NCBI GenBank assembly: GCA_006546595.1
Contig: VIAD01000002.1
Location: 1 to 64,000, forward strand
DNA: 64,000 nt
Reading direction: 5' to 3'
From: Moraxellaceae bacterium AER2_44_116
GTDB taxonomy: Bacteria > Pseudomonadota > Gammaproteobacteria > Pseudomonadales > Moraxellaceae
The position numbers and the translations under genes were made by a program. The stretch's first letter is position 1. Each line of letters opens with the position of its first letter. Below, in pieces: positions 54,396 to 63,531 of this stretch. Under the pieces are notes generated by a model. That model was not told where the DNA came from, did not search any database, and saw only the letters and a list, made by a program, of their open reading frames with translations.

Positions 54396-56855
54396 ATGAA
54401 AAAATTATTTTGGGGTCTCAGCACTGTTTCTGCCGTTGCGGTAGTTTCGGTCGCTGTACATTTTGCCACGCTGCCACCTGCACCCCCTGTTGTGCCGCCT
54501 GTGCCAGATAAAATAGCTCTGCCTGTCGTACCCGCATTAAGCCCTTATGATATGCCAACAGGTCATGTTGTTGTCTCTGATGAGCCTTATCGTTCAACCA
54601 ACCGTAGTGTAGGCATTGCCGACTTGGTTGACCGTAAATTAACGACGGGTGTCTATACAGGCACACCGTATTGGAAGCAACGAGCCAATTGGTTTGAAGC
54701 CCATTTTTATGACACTTTAGCCGCCCGTAAAGTGTGGCATAAAGGCACATCACAAGAAGGCACGCATACGCGCGGTGGGCCTGTCACATGGGATTATCAA
54801 CCCATTCCCCAATATATTCCTCCTCCCTGTGATCAACCGCAACCGACAGGCTATGATGCCGAAGGTTGCCGTTATGTGAATGGTTTATTCACTGATGTGG
54901 CCGCGAAAGACCCTGCCAAAGCACAAAAAATGCGGGAGCAAGCGCGTCGTGGCCGTGATGTCTGGTTTAAAGGCACGTTTGGCAATCAAGACGAAAACAC
55001 CATGTTGCAAGCGCGTGTCGTTGGCAAAGAAAACATGAATTATCCGTGGTTGGACACGCGTACTCGTTATGCACGCTTCACCAAATGGGGTTTAATTAAT
55101 GACCCCGATTGTGTGCAAGGTGATGCGTCAACGAATTGGTACGATAAATGCCAAGATCCGCATTCATCAGGGGTTTTAGGTTATCGTAAATACTATGCTG
55201 ACCCGATTAAAGACAAAACAGGCAAAGTCGTTTACGACCCACAAACTGCGCCTTACGAAGCCACTGAAATCAAAGAAAACAAGCGTTATGTCATTGGCCA
55301 TCCGTGTGTGCAATGTCACGTTGGTTTTGATCCGACCAATCCGCCTGAAAATCCGAATCAACCTCAATGGAAAAACCTGAGTGCTACTATTGGTAATCAG
55401 CATATTCGTCAACCGTTAGCATTTTTCCAAGGTGTGCCCACAAGTCATTTGGCGAACCAAGTGGTGTTAGCAGGGCGTTTAGGCACGATTGATACGTCGG
55501 TGGTCGCCTCCGATTGGCAACACAATCCGGGTACACAAAACAATATTATGGATTTTCATAACAAGCGTCTGTTTGAGCATGAAATGAAAGACCCTGTCAC
55601 GGGCGAAATCAAAAAAGCGATGACCCGTCATGTGCTAAAAGGTGCGGAAGATACGGTTGGTGAGCATTTAGCGTTGATTCGTGTCTATGTCAATATTGGT
55701 ATGTGTACCGAAGAATGTTGGACACCCAACTTTCCACACCCAGGGCAGTTTTTTGGTCGTGGCACCAAACAAAGCCCCATGCGGATTATGCAATGTGCGA
55801 ACAAGTGCGATGCGTGGAACTATGCCGATAGTAAAATGGATGATTTAACGGCGTTCTTATTAACGGGCGGTCCTACCTATTTGATGGCAGCAAAAGACAA
55901 AGATAACTCCGTAGGCAATCAATACATTGATACAAAAGTAGTTGCTCAAGGTCACGATGTGTTTGCTCGCGAATGTGCCAGTTGCCATAGCTCGAAAGTC
56001 GCGCCTGAAAATATTCGTGCCGACAAAAACGCGTTGGCGAAGTTTTACGAAGGTCATGTCTTTGGCAAAGAAGATTACTGGAAGCATGAATTTTCTGCCG
56101 CCAAGCTTAAAGACTTCACGTTTATGGGTAAATATTTTGCTAAAGATGCCAAAGGCCAATTACGTCCTAAGCAGTTTGTTGATAAAGGCATTTTTGGTCA
56201 GGATTGGTTAGGCAATGATGAACGGACACCGTTTAATATTGTTGGTACTAATATGTGCCGTGCGCTCCATGACAACCATAATCAAGGCCACATTTGGGAA
56301 GAGTTTTCGTCTGAAACCTATAAAAATGCACCATCAGTGGGTAGTGTTAAGCAAGTATTTAACCGTTTGATTCCGTTGATTGGTGGCTTACCGTTTGGTG
56401 AGCGCAAAATCGAAGGTGGGCCGGGTTATATGCGTAACATCTCGTTATTGTCAGTTTGGGCAACTGCACCGTTTATGCACAATAACGCCATTGGTGAAGT
56501 GACTTTCTTGGCGGATGGTGCACCTGATTACACGTTGGCTGGACGCATTAGACAGTTTGAAAATTCCTACGATGAGTTGATGACTTCTGATAACCCGAAA
56601 GTGTCGCCGCATCGTCCAGAAAAAATTACGGGTCTGACTGAAGATATCAAAATTTCAGGTCGTGAAGATGCACAAGGTCCCGCATTGTTGCCTGTTAAAA
56701 AAGGCACACCAGTCGCCCATGTGATTTCATCTAATCCGCACAGTCCGTTGTTTATGAAATGTGATGATCTCGTTGAAAACAAAGGCCATCAGTTTGGTGT
56801 TGATTTAACACCACAAGATAAACGTGCTTTGCGTGAATTCTTGAAAATGATGTAA
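54396..56855 (+). CDS. Diheme c-type cytochrome, RoxA-like
   Basis: The 819-residue secreted or anchored protein has an N-terminal TM (about 5-24), then two heme c motifs: C304-VQ-C307-H308 and C527-AS-C530-H531. The C-terminal half has NDERTPFNIVGTNMCRALHDN, GHIWEEFSSETY and GPGYMRNISLLSVWATAPFMHNNAIGE. I associate these with RoxA/RoxB-type diheme oxygenases and related MauG-like proteins. Four further Cys (CTEECW, CANKC) may form disulfides. It is the first gene of a cytochrome cluster. Rubber oxygenase activity is not implied; the substrate is unknown. AAAGGGAG precedes the ATG. Confidence 0.8.
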   Translation: MKKLFWGLSTVSAVAVVSVAVHFATLPPAPPVVPPVPDKIALPVVPALSPYDMPTGHVVVSDEPYRSTNRSVGIADLVDRKLTTGVYTGTPYWKQRANWFEAHFYDTLAARKVWHKGTSQEGTHTRGGPVTWDYQPIPQYIPPPCDQPQPTGYDAEGCRYVNGLFTDVAAKDPAKAQKMREQARRGRDVWFKGTFGNQDENTMLQARVVGKENMNYPWLDTRTRYARFTKWGLINDPDCVQGDASTNWYDKCQDPHSSGVLGYRKYYADPIKDKTGKVVYDPQTAPYEATEIKENKRYVIGHPCVQCHVGFDPTNPPENPNQPQWKNLSATIGNQHIRQPLAFFQGVPTSHLANQVVLAGRLGTIDTSVVASDWQHNPGTQNNIMDFHNKRLFEHEMKDPVTGEIKKAMTRHVLKGAEDTVGEHLALIRVYVNIGMCTEECWTPNFPHPGQFFGRGTKQSPMRIMQCANKCDAWNYADSKMDDLTAFLLTGGPTYLMAAKDKDNSVGNQYIDTKVVAQGHDVFARECASCHSSKVAPENIRADKNALAKFYEGHVFGKEDYWKHEFSAAKLKDFTFMGKYFAKDAKGQLRPKQFVDKGIFGQDWLGNDERTPFNIVGTNMCRALHDNHNQGHIWEEFSSETYKNAPSVGSVKQVFNRLIPLIGGLPFGERKIEGGPGYMRNISLLSVWATAPFMHNNAIGEVTFLADGAPDYTLAGRIRQFENSYDELMTSDNPKVSPHRPEKITGLTEDIKISGREDAQGPALLPVKKGTPVAHVISSNPHSPLFMKCDDLVENKGHQFGVDLTPQDKRALREFLKMM

Positions 56856-56906
56856 GCCGACACGGTTCTCTTTCTTGAAACATAGTAGGAGAGGGCTGTG
56901 ACGAAA

Positions 56907-56930
56907 AAGGGCGATTCGTGAATCGCCCTT
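56907..56930. terminator. Strong hairpin between two cytochrome genes
   Basis: AAGGGCGATTC (56907-56917) pairs with GAATCGCCCTT (56920-56930) with almost no loop, then ATTCTTT. The T run is poor, so this may be a partial terminator or an mRNA-stability element setting the ratio of the two cytochromes. Confidence 0.55.
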
Positions 56931-56949
56931 ATTCTTTGGAATAAAAACC

Positions 56950-58656
56950 ATGACTAAACGCAAAATAATAGTATTAGCAGGATTGTTCTTTGTCCTCATC
57001 GGTTTAGCACTAGGTTTGATGAGCCATCAAAATACGCCGCCTATTGCCGAATTAGCTAAAAATAGCCAGTCAATTAAAAAATACTTTTCGCAACACATTA
57101 TTCCCGAGACTGATTTACCGCCCGCAGGGACACGTTCGTTATTCGATCATTTAATTGTCCAAAATAATGGTTTACCTTACCCATTTAGTAAATTGATTCA
57201 TTTGTTAAAAGAGCAAAATCCTACAGGTCAAGAGCCTGTCGCCTTGTTAATCCCGAATGGTCGCTCATTGTTAAAAGGTCAAGCGGATAACGCCCATCCG
57301 CGCATTGTTGTCGCTGCGGATTTTGAGGGTAATAATCCTGCGGTTGGTTTGGGTTTGGCGGCGCGAGGACAGTTATTTTTAGGCTTTGTCGAAAACGCCA
57401 ATGAAATAGAAGTGTTAAGTTATAACGAAGCGGCGGGGCGTTTTGAGTTTCAACTGGTACAAAACTATTGTGAAGGTTGTGTGCCGCGAATTGTTTATGC
57501 TCGCCGAGCAATTTGTACCACTTGCCACCAAAATGGCGGTGCGCCAATTTTCTCGCAACGTCCGTGGAATGAAACTAATGGCCAACAAGCCACGACAGAA
57601 GCCATTACTCTAGCGCGGGGCAATAAACCGTATCATGGCGTTGCGGTACAGCAACCGTTATCGCAATCCGAACGGTTTGACCAGTTAACCGATATTGGCA
57701 ATTTTTATCAAGCCACACAGCGTTTATGGCTAGATGGTTGCGGCGAAAAAGGTAATGCCTGTCGTCGGCAGATGTTGTCACTGGCGTTTGAATATACCAA
57801 TAATGCAGGTGGCTTTAATCCCGAAAGTGCCGAAGCCAAACAATTACGCCAGTTACAAGCAGCGACTTTTCCCAAAGAAGGCATTACCGTCACCGAGTCA
57901 GATTTATTAAATCGCGACCCCATTGGCGAAAAACAAGGCTTCAAAGGCTGGTTGCGTTCCTTAGTGACAAGAGATATTCGTTTTGGTGAAGGTGCAAAAG
58001 ACAACGAAGATTTATCGGCCTTTGATAAATTACCGCCTTTACGTAAAGAGCTTGATCCTTTAACCATTCGTGCACCAAAAAAGACCTTACACGCCCAAGA
58101 TATTGATGGCGTTTATGGTGTAGCTAGCTTTTTTACCGAAGCTGACTTAAAAACATTAGCCGAGCAACACGGCAATGATGTCAAAAACTTACAAGCCAAA
58201 GTCAACGCGCTGCCAGACGAAGTCTTTACCGCCAAGCCATTTTCCCGCGTGGCAATGATGCAAGCCTTATTGGGTAAGCCGCGTGAATACTGCTGTCTAA
58301 AAACCGATGAAATGTCTCCGCCTGTCGTCTCAGGAGTGCCGCCCTTAACCATTAAACAATTTCCTGAGTTACAGCACTTTGCGGACAGTTGTTTTGCTTG
58401 TCATCGCGGTAATCCTGCTCAGCGATTGAATTTTATGGCGGGCGATAATGAACAAGCGGTACTCGATAACATCAAAGCAAAAAAAGAAATTCGTGATGCG
58501 CTTGATTGGGAGCGTTATGAAGGCACAGATAAAGCCAGTAAATTAATGCCGCCGCGTGATTCGGTGCAGTATCATCGTCTCAAAGAAAAAGGTGCGACAG
58601 GCGATGCCCAACGGCAAAAAATGCGTGAAACTGTGCCGAGTTTGTTTGATTTTTAG
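56950..58656 (+). CDS. Diheme c-type cytochrome, membrane anchored
   Basis: The 568-residue protein has an N-terminal TM (about 5-24), an extra Cys pair (C174-x-x-C177) close before the first heme site C189-TT-C192-H193, and a second site CFACH near 480. The middle is helical and unlike other cytochromes I recognise. GGAATAAAAACC precedes the ATG. It stands between the RoxA-like diheme protein and a monoheme protein, so it probably exchanges electrons with them in the periplasm. Function otherwise unknown. Confidence 0.8.
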   Translation: MTKRKIIVLAGLFFVLIGLALGLMSHQNTPPIAELAKNSQSIKKYFSQHIIPETDLPPAGTRSLFDHLIVQNNGLPYPFSKLIHLLKEQNPTGQEPVALLIPNGRSLLKGQADNAHPRIVVAADFEGNNPAVGLGLAARGQLFLGFVENANEIEVLSYNEAAGRFEFQLVQNYCEGCVPRIVYARRAICTTCHQNGGAPIFSQRPWNETNGQQATTEAITLARGNKPYHGVAVQQPLSQSERFDQLTDIGNFYQATQRLWLDGCGEKGNACRRQMLSLAFEYTNNAGGFNPESAEAKQLRQLQAATFPKEGITVTESDLLNRDPIGEKQGFKGWLRSLVTRDIRFGEGAKDNEDLSAFDKLPPLRKELDPLTIRAPKKTLHAQDIDGVYGVASFFTEADLKTLAEQHGNDVKNLQAKVNALPDEVFTAKPFSRVAMMQALLGKPREYCCLKTDEMSPPVVSGVPPLTIKQFPELQHFADSCFACHRGNPAQRLNFMAGDNEQAVLDNIKAKKEIRDALDWERYEGTDKASKLMPPRDSVQYHRLKEKGATGDAQRQKMRETVPSLFDF

Positions 58657-58661
58657 TTGAA

Positions 58662-58742
58662 CCCTCTCTCTTAATTCTCCCTCGGTGAGAGAGGACAAAA
58701 GGCATTGCTCCCTCTCTCTGAGGGAGAGGACTGTGGTGAGGG
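58662..58742. repeat. Family A palindromic repeat, copy 3
   Basis: The element starts CCCTCTCTC and ends GGTGAGGG, with CTCCCTC / GAGGGAG palindromes inside. It lies between the second and third cytochrome genes. Confidence 0.75.
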
Positions 58743-58767
58743 CTGACTTATGTTGAGGAAAATAATA

Positions 58768-59538
58768 ATGCGTTTTACTCCTTTGATTTTATCATCACTA
58801 TTTTTACTCTTGCAGGCGATTCCTGCCCAAGCCATGCCTACTTATGCTCGTCTTTATAAACAGCAATACGGTTATATGCCGTCGTGTCATGCTTGTCATA
58901 CCGAAGGTGGCGGCACGCCTGTCAATAATTTTGGCAAATCGTTTAAAGACAATGGTAAAAATGCAGCAGCACTGAGCAAAATAGCTTCACTCGACAGCGA
59001 TGGTGATGGTTTTACCAATGCCGTTGAAGCGCAAGCTAAAGCCAATGCAGGTGATAAAAACTCTACCCCCAGTAAAGTGGGGACATGGTTAGACCTCGCC
59101 AGTTTGATACCCAAAGAAGTTCAAGCTTTATTTCCCACTATTCGCAGTTGGTTGCCTAAAGATGCCACTTTAACACCTGCTGACATTGCTGCCGCCAAAG
59201 CTATGGGCGCAACCTTGAGTTTGGCAGACGAAAATACGATTTATATTCCCGTAGAAAATCAACGCCCTGCGGGTACGGCGTTAATTTTTCCTGCCAACTT
59301 TCAAGGTAAAACCTTCTTTTTATTAATGACTACCGATAAACAATTAAAAATCAGTAAAGTACAGGTGATGAACGCCAAAAATGTGCCAGCCGCCAAAAGC
59401 AGTAAAGCCTATGAGCGTTTAGTAGGTGTAGCAGCACAAAGTGTTCCTGCGGCCACAGGCACAGATATTGATGCCGCCATTACCCAAGCCGTTAAAAATG
59501 CAGGGGCGTTATTGTATTTACGTCTTAAAGGAGCGTAG
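58768..59538 (+). CDS. Monoheme c-type cytochrome with a calcium-loop-like motif
   Basis: The 256-residue protein has a signal peptide (cleavage near AQA-MPTYA), a single heme motif SCHACH near residue 40, a calcium-binding-type loop SLDSDGDGFTNAVE (thrombospondin/EF-hand style) and a C-terminal domain rich in Ala/Val. The start at 58768 has TGAGGA eight bases upstream; the earlier ATG at 58750 is served only by repeat sequence. It is two bases from the next gene (59541), so the two are coupled. Confidence 0.8.
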   Translation: MRFTPLILSSLFLLLQAIPAQAMPTYARLYKQQYGYMPSCHACHTEGGGTPVNNFGKSFKDNGKNAAALSKIASLDSDGDGFTNAVEAQAKANAGDKNSTPSKVGTWLDLASLIPKEVQALFPTIRSWLPKDATLTPADIAAAKAMGATLSLADENTIYIPVENQRPAGTALIFPANFQGKTFFLLMTTDKQLKISKVQVMNAKNVPAAKSSKAYERLVGVAAQSVPAATGTDIDAAITQAVKNAGALLYLRLKGA

Positions 59539-59540
59539 GC

Positions 59541-60287
59541 ATGAAGCGATTTTTTGGTTGGTTGGCGTTGTTAATGGCCTTCTCTGCGGTAGTGTGGGGC
59601 GCAGAGCCTGATATAAATTTTTTTAGCAACCAACCGATTCCCGAAGCGGCATTAGTGCATACCCCCGAACCCAAACCCGACTGGCTGTTGTATGGCGCAC
59701 CTGTTGCTTTGTTAGCCTTTTTCTTTGTTTTTTGTTTGATTGTCAAATGGCTGATTCCGTTTAAAGAAACGGATATGCATTTTGATTTGCATGATTTACC
59801 TGTTGCCGCGCAACGGGGTATTGGCATCGCGGTGGTGTTGTTTGGTATTGCCTTTTGTTTTGGAGGTTTAGAAGCGCATTATCAAATGAGTTTACATGGC
59901 AGTGCCGAAGCCTATTTTCAACAAATGGGAGTCGGTAAGTTAATAGCTTTTACCCATGCCCATTTATTCGGTTTTACCACCAGCTTTTTTATTATTGGTA
60001 TTCCTTTCTCGTTGCATTTTAACCGCTTAAAACCGTATCAGTGGATATTCCCTTTAGGTTTAGCGGCTTCTTGCACCGATGTCATTTCGTGGTGGGGTAT
60101 TAAATATGTGTCGCCTCACTTTGAGTATGTGACATGGTGGTGCGGTTTAGTGTTTAGTGTGTGTTATTTGTGGATGTTAGTGGGTTTAGTGCGTGTGTTG
60201 TTTTTTCCGCGTGTGAAATGGTTTCCTGATTTTATTAATGAAGATCGGCAAAAGAAGTGGGATGAGGGTCATAAGAAACAACGCTAA
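59541..60287 (+). CDS. Polytopic membrane protein of the cytochrome cluster
   Basis: The 248-residue protein has a signal sequence and about five further TM helices. Conserved-looking histidines lie in or near membrane segments (EAHYQMSLHG, FTHAHLFGF, FSLHF), which could ligate heme b or bind quinone. No family recognised. Position directly after the monoheme cytochrome gene suggests it connects the periplasmic cytochromes to the quinone pool; this is inference. Confidence 0.65.
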   Translation: MKRFFGWLALLMAFSAVVWGAEPDINFFSNQPIPEAALVHTPEPKPDWLLYGAPVALLAFFFVFCLIVKWLIPFKETDMHFDLHDLPVAAQRGIGIAVVLFGIAFCFGGLEAHYQMSLHGSAEAYFQQMGVGKLIAFTHAHLFGFTTSFFIIGIPFSLHFNRLKPYQWIFPLGLAASCTDVISWWGIKYVSPHFEYVTWWCGLVFSVCYLWMLVGLVRVLFFPRVKWFPDFINEDRQKKWDEGHKKQR

Positions 60288-60377
60288 AAGCTATTTTTAG
60301 TGTTGTTTAAATTAAAGGTATGCAGCTTCTAACCTATTGATTATGATTGCAGGGTAACAGGGAGTAAGGATAGTATT

Positions 60378-60797
60378 ATGTCAGTAGAGCAAAATTTAGA
60401 AAAAAACAAAGAATTAACCATGTTGATTTATGTCTTGTATGGCATATCTGTTTTTTTTGTGGTTCCCTATTTTATTGCGATTATGATCAATTACATAAAG
60501 CGGGAAGAGGTGAAAGGTACATTTTTAGAAAGCCACTTTGACTGGCAAATTCATACCTTTTGGTACACGCTATTGTGGTCTATTCTTGGTTTTATCACGC
60601 TCTTGGTGGGTGTAGGTTTTGTTATTTTAATCATAGACGCTATTTGGTTTATTTATCGTATTGTCAAAGGCGTATTATATTTAAACGACGGGAAGCGTAT
60701 TCGGCCTACAGAAGCGAGTTTATGGTTTTTTGTTGTCGGTTTTATTATTTGTACCTTCGTCGCGGGTATATTTTGGTTGTTCTTTAGTTTTTTCTAA
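60378..60797 (+). CDS. DUF4870-family membrane protein
   Basis: The 139-residue protein has three to four TM helices. The segments NYIKREEVKGTFLESHFDWQIHTFW and VLYLNDGKRI are typical of the DUF4870/Tic20-like family. Function unknown. It stands alone between the cytochrome cluster and dusC. Confidence 0.82.
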   Translation: MSVEQNLEKNKELTMLIYVLYGISVFFVVPYFIAIMINYIKREEVKGTFLESHFDWQIHTFWYTLLWSILGFITLLVGVGFVILIIDAIWFIYRIVKGVLYLNDGKRIRPTEASLWFFVVGFIICTFVAGIFWLFFSFF

Positions 60798-60894
60798 GCA
60801 GTCGTTCTGTGATGGGCTGGCAAACTAGCAGGATGATGGACTAGAAACCTGATGCTTTGTCTATACGTCGACTGATCGCTGAGTCAAATACCCC

Positions 60895-61890
60895 ATGAAA
60901 ATCATTCTCGCGCCCATGGAAGGTTTAACTGATGTCTATATGCGTGATGTCTTAACCCGTATTGCAGGTCAAAACAACTTTGATTGGTGTGTTACAGAGT
61001 TTATTCGGGTCACGAATCATTTATTGCCAGCCCATACCTTTTATCAATATTGTCCCGAACTTTTAAATAATGGCAAAACCTTAGCGGGAACACCTGTCCA
61101 TATTCAATTATTGGGTAGTGAGCCTTTACTCTTGGCCGAAAACGCCGCTCGTGCGGCTGAATTAGGTGCGGTGGCGATAGACTTAAATTTTGGCTGCCCT
61201 GCCAAAACGGTTAACTCCCATCGCGGAGGGGCAATACTGCTAGATGAGCCAGAAACTGTTCATGCCATTATCGCGGCGGTCAGAAAAGCCGTTCCTAATG
61301 AAATTCCCGTCAGTGCCAAAATGCGCTTAGGCGTTAACGACTATTCTCGGATGTTGGATAATGCCTATGCTGTTGAAAGTGCGGGAGCAAATTGGCTGAC
61401 CGTTCATGCGCGAACCAAAGCCGACGGTTATCGCCCGCCTGCACATTGGCATGTTTTAGCGCAAATTCGTCAACATATCAAAATACCGATTTTTGCCAAT
61501 GGCGATATTTGTAATCTTAATGATGCCGCTAAATGTCGACTCGATTCTCAGTGTAATGATTTAATGATTGGCCGAGGTGCAGTCATTCGCCCTGATTTTA
61601 TTCGTCGATTACGCGGTGAAAACATTGAGCTCACATGGGCTGAACTACTGAAATGGCAATTGGTTTTTTTAGATGGTATGCGTAATACTGAGGCTAACCC
61701 GTATCACATTGATGGAAAAAGCGTCTTAAAGTGGACAGAGCAGGGCGTGGTTGGCCGCTACAAACAATGGCTGGCGATGTTGACGCAAGGTTGGCCTGAA
61801 GCAAAATTATTATTTGAGCAAATCAAAAAAGAACGGCAGTGTAGTGAGATTAGGCGGGTTATTGAGGAAAATTTAGGGTGTTGTGGATAG
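60895..61890 (+). CDS. dusC: tRNA-dihydrouridine(16) synthase DusC
   Basis: The 331-residue flavoenzyme reduces uridine 16 in the tRNA D-loop. It begins IILAPMEGLTDVYMRDVL, has the catalytic Cys101 in NFGCPAKTVNSHRGGA, the substrate-binding VHARTKADGYRPPAHW and FMN-phosphate loops FANGDI and MIGRGAV. The sequence fits DusC better than DusA or DusB in length and in the VTEFIRV motif. A GTGGATAG / CTATCCAC pair follows the stop and may help end the transcript. Confidence 0.95.
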   Translation: MKIILAPMEGLTDVYMRDVLTRIAGQNNFDWCVTEFIRVTNHLLPAHTFYQYCPELLNNGKTLAGTPVHIQLLGSEPLLLAENAARAAELGAVAIDLNFGCPAKTVNSHRGGAILLDEPETVHAIIAAVRKAVPNEIPVSAKMRLGVNDYSRMLDNAYAVESAGANWLTVHARTKADGYRPPAHWHVLAQIRQHIKIPIFANGDICNLNDAAKCRLDSQCNDLMIGRGAVIRPDFIRRLRGENIELTWAELLKWQLVFLDGMRNTEANPYHIDGKSVLKWTEQGVVGRYKQWLAMLTQGWPEAKLLFEQIKKERQCSEIRRVIEENLGCCG

Positions 61891-61927
61891 CGTATTGAGT
61901 AAAATCCCCTATCCACCTATATAAAAG

Positions 61928-62641
61928 TTAAGGACGTTCGTCAAAAAAGCGAAATGGCGATGGTGTATCGAAGCTTATTAATTCCGCCCGACGAAACAAA
62001 CCCACCATGCTAGTGTAAGGCGCGGCACGTTGCATAAAATTAACAGCCCAAATCGGAACTGATCCACCTGGATCAACAAAGCCTTCCATATCAAATCTCA
62101 CTTGCTTTGCATCTATAGGCGTTAATTTAATCCAAAAAGTGTATTCAGGTACGCGTACCAAATTTGGTATTGATGGTAAAAAGTGAGGTGAGGCGGTAAA
62201 GCGAAACATCATATAACCATTTTTTTTAGTATATGGCTCAATAACACCGTGCAAAACCATATCTCTGTCGGGGATAGGCTGTGGAATGTTAATCTTTAGA
62301 TATGCGTAGAAATCCGTTGGCGATACAATTTTAAGCATTCGTGACTCATAACATTCCCAAAAAAATCGCGTGTAGTTATCAGCATCGACAATCGTTCGTG
62401 CTAATGATTCCATTGAGGTATCAGCAAAGCCTTCAATTTTGAAAGACCGTAATCGTTTGCCTTCTTCAATTTTCGACCACGCTTTGATGTTTTGGCGGCG
62501 GTCATTTTTAATCATCACCCACTCATTTTTGGTGGTAGCTCGTAGGTCATCCACGTCATCATTGGCAGCAAAAGACGATACAGAAGCGATGGCTAAGAGC
62601 ATAAAAAGCGCAATTTTTTTTATGGGTCTATGAGTTGTCAT
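61928..62641 (-). CDS. START-domain protein, secreted
   Basis: The 237-residue protein has a signal peptide (ending VSSFAA) and a START lipid-binding domain: WVMIKNDRRQNIKAWSK at the start, FKIEGFADTSMESLARTIVD, YTRFFWECYESRML, IPQPIPDRDMVL and MEGFVDPGGSVPIWAVNFMQRAAPYTSM. START domains hold a lipid or sterol-like ligand in a helix-grip cavity. Here it acts in the periplasm. It is convergent with dusC. Confidence 0.9.
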   Translation of the reverse strand: MTTHRPIKKIALFMLLAIASVSSFAANDDVDDLRATTKNEWVMIKNDRRQNIKAWSKIEEGKRLRSFKIEGFADTSMESLARTIVDADNYTRFFWECYESRMLKIVSPTDFYAYLKINIPQPIPDRDMVLHGVIEPYTKKNGYMMFRFTASPHFLPSIPNLVRVPEYTFWIKLTPIDAKQVRFDMEGFVDPGGSVPIWAVNFMQRAAPYTSMVGLFRRAELISFDTPSPFRFFDERP

Positions 62642-63017
62642 TCTTATTACTCTTTGTTGTTAAACACCAATGTTAGTTATTCAGGCTAAGAAAGTAATGA
62701 ACTTATAGCCACATAGCAACTCAACACCAATGATTAATAGATGTTGATCTATGATTAAAGGCGTTTGGCGAGGAGATGAGATAGTCTTTTGTAAATAACC
62801 TTGCAAAAAACAAGGATAAATTACGCCCTACATTATGATTTCTGTGTTAATCTTTTTGTGACTTAGGTATTGAAACGTCCCCCAATGTTGACGTTCCATT
62901 GGCAGGAATCATAGCAATTGACTGTCAGCCGAGTCTTGCGTTTAACAGCCCATGACCGCTAGCAAAACGTGTTTTTGCCAAGCGTCTCTTTTAACATCAG
63001 CTTAAGGAAGTTTGCAC
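62642..63017. other. Intergenic region, no gene seen
   Basis: About 375 bases between the divergent START and coiled-coil genes. It must hold both promoters. No repeat copies, RNA gene or convincing dyad seen. Confidence 0.6.
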
Positions 63018-63269
63018 ATGAGTTTTCAAACTGAATTAGAAACACTGAAAGCCAATATCGTTCAACAGCGTGATGAATTACAGCTCCAATTGGGTTTGGC
63101 AAAGCTCGAAGCACGTGATGAATGGCACGAAGTTGAAGCCAAAGTCGGTCATTTCATGACTCAGTTAGAAGAAGTTGGTGAAGAAACAACCGATGAAGTG
63201 AAGCGTGGCGCGCACCAGCTCGGCACTGAAATCAAACAAGCTTATGAAAAATTAAAAGCTAGCTTTTAA
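63018..63269 (+). CDS. Small coiled-coil protein, relative of 20971-21267
   Basis: The 83-residue protein is highly charged and helical (TELETLKANIVQQRDELQLQ, KLEARDEWHEVEAKVGHF, then EEVGEETTDEVKRGAHQL). It has no signal, Cys or TM. The ATG at 63018 has AAGGAAG seven bases upstream. Its pattern matches the 98-residue protein at 20971, suggesting a paralogous family with a stress or membrane-binding role. It has its own terminator and a long upstream region. Confidence 0.8.
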   Translation: MSFQTELETLKANIVQQRDELQLQLGLAKLEARDEWHEVEAKVGHFMTQLEEVGEETTDEVKRGAHQLGTEIKQAYEKLKASF

Positions 63270-63288
63270 TCACACGCTTATCGTAGAG

Positions 63289-63325
63289 TAGGGAGATGAC
63301 ATCATTTGTGTCTCCCTATTTTTTT
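63289..63325 (+). terminator. Intrinsic terminator of the coiled-coil gene
   Basis: TAGGGAGA pairs with TCTCCCTA (extended by TGACA/TGTG) and is followed by seven T. Confidence 0.85.
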
Positions 63326-63438
63326 GTAGGCTGAGAATCGTCATAGAGGACTTTGCTGTCTTTCATCAAGTATATCTACTTCAACTCTACCCCTTCTTCG
63401 CCACAATCCCTCTCTAGTACAAAGAATTGCTTTTGTAG

Positions 63439-63444
63439 TATAAT
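63439..63444 (+). promoter_or_regulatory. Candidate -10 box upstream of nuoA
   Basis: A perfect TATAAT about 88 bases before nuoA. No good -35 lies at 16-18 bases, so the call is weak. Confidence 0.3.
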
Positions 63445-63531
63445 GGCGGCAATTGTGTATAAATCTTGTCGATTCCAGTCGTACACAAACAGAATTTCCC
63501 GATGATTTGTCAGTGCTAGGAGTTCCCCTGC

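Noticed and set aside
11601..56855. A rubber-degradation pathway, because DUF2236 (latex-clearing protein family) and a RoxA-like protein are both present
   Set aside because: The genes are over 40 kb apart, both families are broad, and the DUF2236 protein lacks a secretion signal.
61883..61916. GTGGATAG / CTATCCAC pair between dusC and the START gene as a terminator
   Set aside because: Stem of only eight bases with a long loop and no T run. Mentioned under dusC but not called.
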